NCBI GenBank assembly: GCA_949295035.1
Contig: CASFJO010000059.1
Span: forward strand, 1-64,000
Source: an uncultured Gemmiger sp.
GTDB taxonomy: Bacteria; Bacillota; Clostridia; Oscillospirales; Ruminococcaceae
DNA length: 64,000 nucleotides
Reading direction: 5' to 3'
Below the pieces are notes generated by a model. The model was not told where the DNA came from and ran no database searches. It worked only from the letters and a program-made list of their open reading frames with translations. Of the stretch, positions 60,241-64,000 are shown one piece after another. A program made the translations under genes and the position numbers. The number at the start of each line of letters is the position of its first letter. Position 1 is the first letter of the stretch.

Positions 60241-61095
60241 ATGAATCCCCTGATTTTGCAATCGGATTTCGGATATGCGGACGGCGCGGTCAGCGCCATG
60301 TACGGCGTGGCGGAGAGCGTCTGCCCCGAACTGCGGGTGTTCGACCTGACCCATGACATTCCTCAGTATGATATCTGGGAGGCCAGCTACCGCCTGATCC
60401 AGACGGTGAGTTACTGGCCCAAAGGCAGCGTATTCGTCAGCGTGGTGGACCCGGGGGTGGGTTCCACCCGGCGCAGCATCGGCGTTAAAACGGCTGAAGG
60501 CCAGTACATCATTACCCCGGACAACGGCACCCTCACCCACATCAAGCGGATGTGCGGTATCGTGGAGGCCCGCGTGATCGACGAGAGCATCAATCGCCTG
60601 CCTAATTCCGGCGAGAGTTACACCTTCCACGGGCGGGACATTTACGCCTACACCGGGGCCCGGCTGGCCTCCGGAATCATCACCTTTGAACAGGTGGGCC
60701 CCGCCGTCCCGGTGGACAGCGTTATCGAGTTGCCGGTCATCGAAGCCCGCAAGGAAGGGGAGACGGTCACCGGCACCATCGACGTGCTGGATGTGCGGTT
60801 TGGCTCGCTGTGGACCAACATCTCCCGGGAACTGTTTGCCCAGCTGGGGATCCGGCACGGCGGCCGGGTGGAGGTGACCATCTCCAACGACACCCGTACC
60901 CTGTACAAAAACATCATGGTGTACGCCAAGAGTTTCGCGGATGTAAACGTGGGCGAACCGCTGCTGTATGTCAACAGCCTGGACTGTGTGGCGGTGGCCA
61001 TCAACCAGGGCAGCTTCTCCAAGGCCTACAACATCGGCACCGGCATCACCTGGCGGATCGTGCTGCGCAAGGCGCCGCGCATCGTATACGAATGA
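60241..61095 (+). CDS. SAM hydroxide adenosyltransferase (DUF62)
   Basis: A 284-residue cytosolic enzyme of the DUF62 family, relatives of fluorinase/chlorinase, which uses water to split S-adenosylmethionine into adenosine and methionine. Family signatures include the N-terminal Q-S-D-F-G-Y-A-D-G, V-V-D-P-G-V-G-S-T-R-R, I-T-P-D-N-G-T-L-T, F-H-G-R-D-I-Y-A and the C-terminal S-F-S-K-A-Y-N. The R-D-I-Y-A-Y-T part includes the Arg-Asp-His-type triad region (R and D seen, with H before them). ATG 60241 follows GGGAGG. It leads an operon with an ECF importer, and the UPF0397 start is 63 bp after its stop. Confidence 0.9.
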   Translation: MNPLILQSDFGYADGAVSAMYGVAESVCPELRVFDLTHDIPQYDIWEASYRLIQTVSYWPKGSVFVSVVDPGVGSTRRSIGVKTAEGQYIITPDNGTLTHIKRMCGIVEARVIDESINRLPNSGESYTFHGRDIYAYTGARLASGIITFEQVGPAVPVDSVIELPVIEARKEGETVTGTIDVLDVRFGSLWTNISRELFAQLGIRHGGRVEVTISNDTRTLYKNIMVYAKSFADVNVGEPLLYVNSLDCVAVAINQGSFSKAYNIGTGITWRIVLRKAPRIVYE

Positions 61096-61158
61096 TCCTT
61101 CCTTGTGGTTCTGCAGAGATCCTCTCTGTGGCAATATTATTGTGAGGAGTTGTGCACT

Positions 61159-61707
61159 ATGAAGAATTCTTCCATCAAGACGGTTGTGGCGGTCGGTATC
61201 GGCGCGGCCCTGTTCTTTGTGCTGGGCCGGTTTGTGGCTATTCCCAGCGGTATTCCCAACACCAATATCAGCCTGCAGTATGCCATTCTGGGCATGCTGG
61301 CCGCCATGTACGGCCCGGTGGCCGGCGGTCTGATCGGCCTGATCGGTCACACCCTGATCGACCTGTCCTGGGGCGGCAGCCCCTGGTGGAGCTGGGTCAT
61401 CGCTTCCACCCTGGTGGGTGTGATCGTGGGCCTGGCTGCCAAGAAACTGGCCCTGAGCGAAGGCGACTTCGGCAAAAAGAAGATCGCGCTGTTCGCCGGC
61501 GTCAACGTTGTGGCCAACCTGATCGCCTGGATCGTGGTTGCCCCCTCCCTGGACGTGCTGATCTATGCGGAGCCGGTCCAGAAGGTCTATGCGCAGGGTG
61601 TGTTCGCCGCCATCGCCAACAGCCTGACCGCTGTGATCGTGGGCGCTCTGCTGGTGGCTGCCTACAGCAAGACCATTGCCAAGAAGGGTTCTCTGGATAA
61701 GGAGTGA
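61159..61707 (+). CDS. ECF transporter S component, UPF0397 family
   Basis: A 182-residue membrane protein with about five hydrophobic segments. The family pattern is very clear: G-A-A-L-F-F-V-L-G-R-F-V-A-I-P near the N-terminus, P-N-T-N-I-S-L-Q-Y-A and S-P-W-W-S-W-V-I-A-S. It would capture a small molecule for the ATPase and EcfT encoded downstream. The family is often auto-named a riboflavin carrier, but the sequence does not prove a ligand; pairing with a SAM-hydrolysing enzyme suggests adenosine, methionine or a related compound as an alternative. ATG 61159 follows GTGAGGAG. Confidence 0.9.
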   Translation: MKNSSIKTVVAVGIGAALFFVLGRFVAIPSGIPNTNISLQYAILGMLAAMYGPVAGGLIGLIGHTLIDLSWGGSPWWSWVIASTLVGVIVGLAAKKLALSEGDFGKKKIALFAGVNVVANLIAWIVVAPSLDVLIYAEPVQKVYAQGVFAAIANSLTAVIVGALLVAAYSKTIAKKGSLDKE

Positions 61708-61757
61708 TCCGGGTTCCCGGGCAAGCGCGGCCTGCCGCCCGCCAAACAGGGAACAGT

Positions 61758-61788
61758 ATGGGAGAGGACCGTCCGGGCCCTCTCCCAT
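61758..61788 (+). terminator. weak terminator or attenuator between the S component and ATPase genes
   Basis: A 10-bp stem (61758-61767 with 61779-61788) with a short inner extension and only TT after it. It probably tunes rather than stops transcription into the ATPase gene. Confidence 0.5.
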
Positions 61789-61891
61789 TTGCGATTTATC
61801 CGGCCGCTTGCTTTGCGGTGCGGCCGGGTGTGTGGGCGCTGCGCGGGATCGCGTTCGCCCTTTCGATTCTACACATGAAGGAGCCCGAGCC

Positions 61892-63607
61892 ATGAACGAG
61901 CCCATTATTTCCTTTCGGGATTATACCTTTCAGTACCGCGCGCAGGCGCGTCCCACCCTGTACAACATCAATCTGGACATCTATCCGGGGGAGAAGATCC
62001 TGATCGCCGGCCCCTCCGGCAGCGGCAAGTCCACGCTGGCCAGCTGTGTCAACGGGCTGATCCCCTTCAGCTACCCGGGGGAATCCACCGGCCAGCTGAT
62101 CGTGGACGGGAAAGAGGCCAAAAAGGAGAGCATTTTTCAGCTGTCCAAATCGGTGGGCACCGTCTTGCAGGACCCGGACGGGCAGTTTATCGGCCTGACT
62201 GTGGCGGAGGATATCGCTTTTGCCCTGGAGAACGACTGCGTGCCCCAGGCGGAGATGCACGCCACCACCCGGCGGGTGGCAAAGCTGGTGGATGTGGAAC
62301 ATCATCTGGAGTATGCGCCTCACGAGTTGTCCGGCGGGCAGAAACAGCGGGTAAGCCTAGCGGGGGTCATGGTGGACGCGGTCAAGATCCTGCTGTTCGA
62401 CGAACCGCTGGCCAATCTGGACCCGGCCGCCGGCAAACAGACGATCGAACTGATCGATCACATCCAGAAAGAGACCGGCACTACGGTATTGATCATTGAA
62501 CATCGTCTGGAGGATGTGCTCTGGCGCAGTGTGGATCGGATCATCCTGATGGACGAGGGCCGCATTGCCGCCGATCTGCGGCCGGATGAATTGCTGTCGG
62601 GCAATCTGCTCACCGAGACCGGCATCCGGGAACCCCTCTACCTGACGGCATTGAAGTATGCCGGCGTGACCATCACCCCAAAGAAACGGCCCGCCCATCC
62701 GGACACCCTTGTGCTGGATGAAGCGGACAAGGAGCAGGTGCGCCGCTGGTTCCATGCGGCCCTGCCCGCGGCCGCCGAACCGGAGCGGCCGGTGCTGCTG
62801 GAGGTTCAGGGGCTGAACTTTGGTTATACCAAGGACCGGCCCACCTTGCGGGATATCTCGTTTTCGATCCGAAAAGGAGAGATGGTAAGCATTGTGGGGC
62901 GTAACGGCGCGGGCAAATCTACCCTCTCCAAACTGGTGTGCGGATTTGAGACCCCGGACGCCGGCCGGATCTTTCTGGAGGGGCGGGGTATCTCAGACGA
63001 CAACATCCGCACCCGGGCCCGCCGGATCGGATATGTGATGCAGAATCCCAACCAGATGATCTCCAAGACCATGATTTTTGACGAGGTGGCGCTGGGTCTT
63101 GCGCACAACGATCTCTCCGACGCGGAGATCCGCGCCCGTGTGGAAGATACCCTGAAGATCTGTGGATTGTATCCTTTCCGCAACTGGCCCATATCAGCGC
63201 TGAGCTTTGGGCAGAAAAAGCGGGTGACCATCGCCAGCGTGCTGGCTCTAGGGCCGGAGGTCATCATCCTGGACGAGCCCACCGCCGGGCAGGATTTCCG
63301 CCATTATACCGAGATCATGGAATTTTTGCGCGGCCTGAACGCGCAGGGGGTCACGGTATTGATGATCACCCACGATATGCATCTGATGCTGGAATATACG
63401 CCCCGGGCGCTGGTGTTCAGCGATGGGCGGCTGATTGCGGACAAAAGCGCTGCTGAGGTCCTCTGCGATCCGGCGCTGGTAGAGCGGGCCGCACTGAAAG
63501 AGACCAGTCTGTTCACCCTGGCAAACCGTTGCGGCGTCACCCCGCCGGAGCAGTTCGTCCAGCGGTTCATCGACTACGACCGGGAGGTGCGCGAACATGG
63601 CTGCTAA
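61892..63607 (+). CDS. ECF transporter ATPase with two fused ABC domains
   Basis: A 571-residue cytosolic ATPase combining EcfA and EcfA' in one chain. The first ABC domain (about 5-235) has Walker A G-P-S-G-S-G-K-S-T and signature L-S-G-G-Q-K-Q-R. The second (about 300-530) has V-G-R-N-G-A-G-K-S-T and L-S-F-G-Q-K-K-R. The spacer between them matches the DUF3744-type linker typical of ATPases next to UPF0397 S components. ATG 61892 follows AAGGAG. Its stop overlaps the ecfT start. A dedicated (group I) ECF transporter is indicated. Confidence 0.92.
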   Translation: MNEPIISFRDYTFQYRAQARPTLYNINLDIYPGEKILIAGPSGSGKSTLASCVNGLIPFSYPGESTGQLIVDGKEAKKESIFQLSKSVGTVLQDPDGQFIGLTVAEDIAFALENDCVPQAEMHATTRRVAKLVDVEHHLEYAPHELSGGQKQRVSLAGVMVDAVKILLFDEPLANLDPAAGKQTIELIDHIQKETGTTVLIIEHRLEDVLWRSVDRIILMDEGRIAADLRPDELLSGNLLTETGIREPLYLTALKYAGVTITPKKRPAHPDTLVLDEADKEQVRRWFHAALPAAAEPERPVLLEVQGLNFGYTKDRPTLRDISFSIRKGEMVSIVGRNGAGKSTLSKLVCGFETPDAGRIFLEGRGISDDNIRTRARRIGYVMQNPNQMISKTMIFDEVALGLAHNDLSDAEIRARVEDTLKICGLYPFRNWPISALSFGQKKRVTIASVLALGPEVIILDEPTAGQDFRHYTEIMEFLRGLNAQGVTVLMITHDMHLMLEYTPRALVFSDGRLIADKSAAEVLCDPALVERAALKETSLFTLANRCGVTPPEQFVQRFIDYDREVREHGC

Positions 63608-64000
63608 TACAGTTTTGAATTATCTGCCCCGCAAGAGTTTTGTGCACCGGCTCACCGGCACCACCAAACTGGCCTTTTTTCTGTTGTTTACCTTCGCCAG
63701 CATGATCACCTACGATACCCGGGTGTTGATCGGGCTTATGGTCGTCAGTTTTGCCGCGTTTCGGGTCAGTCATATCAAACTGCGGGAAGTGCGGTTTATG
63801 CTGGTGTTCATGCTGATCTTTCTGATTTTGAACGATGTGTTCATCTACCTGTTCAGCCCCGAACAGGGGGTACAGATCTATGGTACCCGCCATGTGATCG
63901 TCCACCTGTTCTGGCGCTACACCATCACCTGGGAACAGCTGTTTTACACCCTCAACATTTCGCTCAAATATTTTGTGGCGCTGCCGGTGGCGATCCTGTT
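63597..64000 (+). CDS. ECF transporter transmembrane subunit EcfT (cut by the window edge)
   Basis: The first 134 residues of an EcfT-type membrane protein. Visible are the N-terminal Y-L-P-R-K-S-F-V-H-R-L-T-G-T-T-K-L pattern and three to four hydrophobic segments (about 28-60, 72-92, 110-134). ATG 63597 overlaps the ATPase stop codon. The C-terminal part with the two Ala-Arg-x motifs that grip the ATPases lies beyond the window, so completeness cannot be judged. Confidence 0.85.
   Translation, partial: MAANTVLNYLPRKSFVHRLTGTTKLAFFLLFTFASMITYDTRVLIGLMVVSFAAFRVSHIKLREVRFMLVFMLIFLILNDVFIYLFSPEQGVQIYGTRHVIVHLFWRYTITWEQLFYTLNISLKYFVALPVAIL

Overview
The window reads as chromosomal DNA of a G+C-rich, anaerobic clostridial gut bacterium. 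I infer Oscillospiraceae/Ruminococcaceae, in the Faecalibacterium-Gemmiger-Subdoligranulum direction. The grounds are the Bacillota gene order gdpP-rplI-dnaB and tilS-hpt-ftsH, RNase J, GTP-type PEP carboxykinase, an [FeFe]-hydrogenase-like sensor protein, a YesMN/LplBC-type sugar module and ECF transporters. The genus is not proven.

Left edge (1-2810): the tail of an integrative element. It holds a densely hairpinned non-coding stretch, an excisionase and a tyrosine integrase. Next to them lie a tRNA-Arg(CCU) and a tandem array of partial tRNA-Arg copies that all share the anticodon-loop core, which looks like an accumulated attachment-site array.

2.8-18 kb: xanthine phosphoribosyltransferase, a TrpR-like regulator, a complete livKHMGF branched-chain amino acid transporter, ackA and tmcAL transcribed divergently from overlapping promoters, GTP-PEPCK, a PerR-like regulator, a two-part glycosyltransferase and a minimal SufC/SufB (SMS-type) Fe-S pair.

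17.8-23.9 kb (minus strand): a metallophosphoesterase, a cytosolic ParB-like/BMP fusion, and a three-gene redox-signalling operon (2Fe-2S thioredoxin-like ferredoxin, hydrogenase-like PAS protein, SpoIIE phosphatase). This is the least conventional part of the window.

23.9-42.5 kb: housekeeping genes. tRNA-Ala, a structured leader or small RNA, RNase J, GdpP, L9, DnaB, TilS, Hpt, FtsH and a tail-anchored zinc-ribbon protein are on the plus strand. The minus strand carries DUF951-prfA-sua5-coaE-lytic transglycosylase-M18 aminopeptidase, with S1-domain and DUF4364 proteins divergent from it.

42.5-60.1 kb: glycan-related accessory region. It has a cupin, a sulfatase with a phosphoglucose isomerase, a MATE pump with a MarR regulator under two perfect palindromes, a DUF362 protein, and a sugar-utilisation locus. 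That locus comprises two permeases, a binding lipoprotein, a secreted glycosidase with tandem binding modules and a GH123-type enzyme, facing a YesN/YesM two-component system. I infer uptake of a host or dietary glycan, perhaps GalNAc-containing.

60.1-64 kb: SAM hydroxide adenosyltransferase (DUF62) followed by an ECF transporter (UPF0397 S component, double ATPase, EcfT cut by the window edge).
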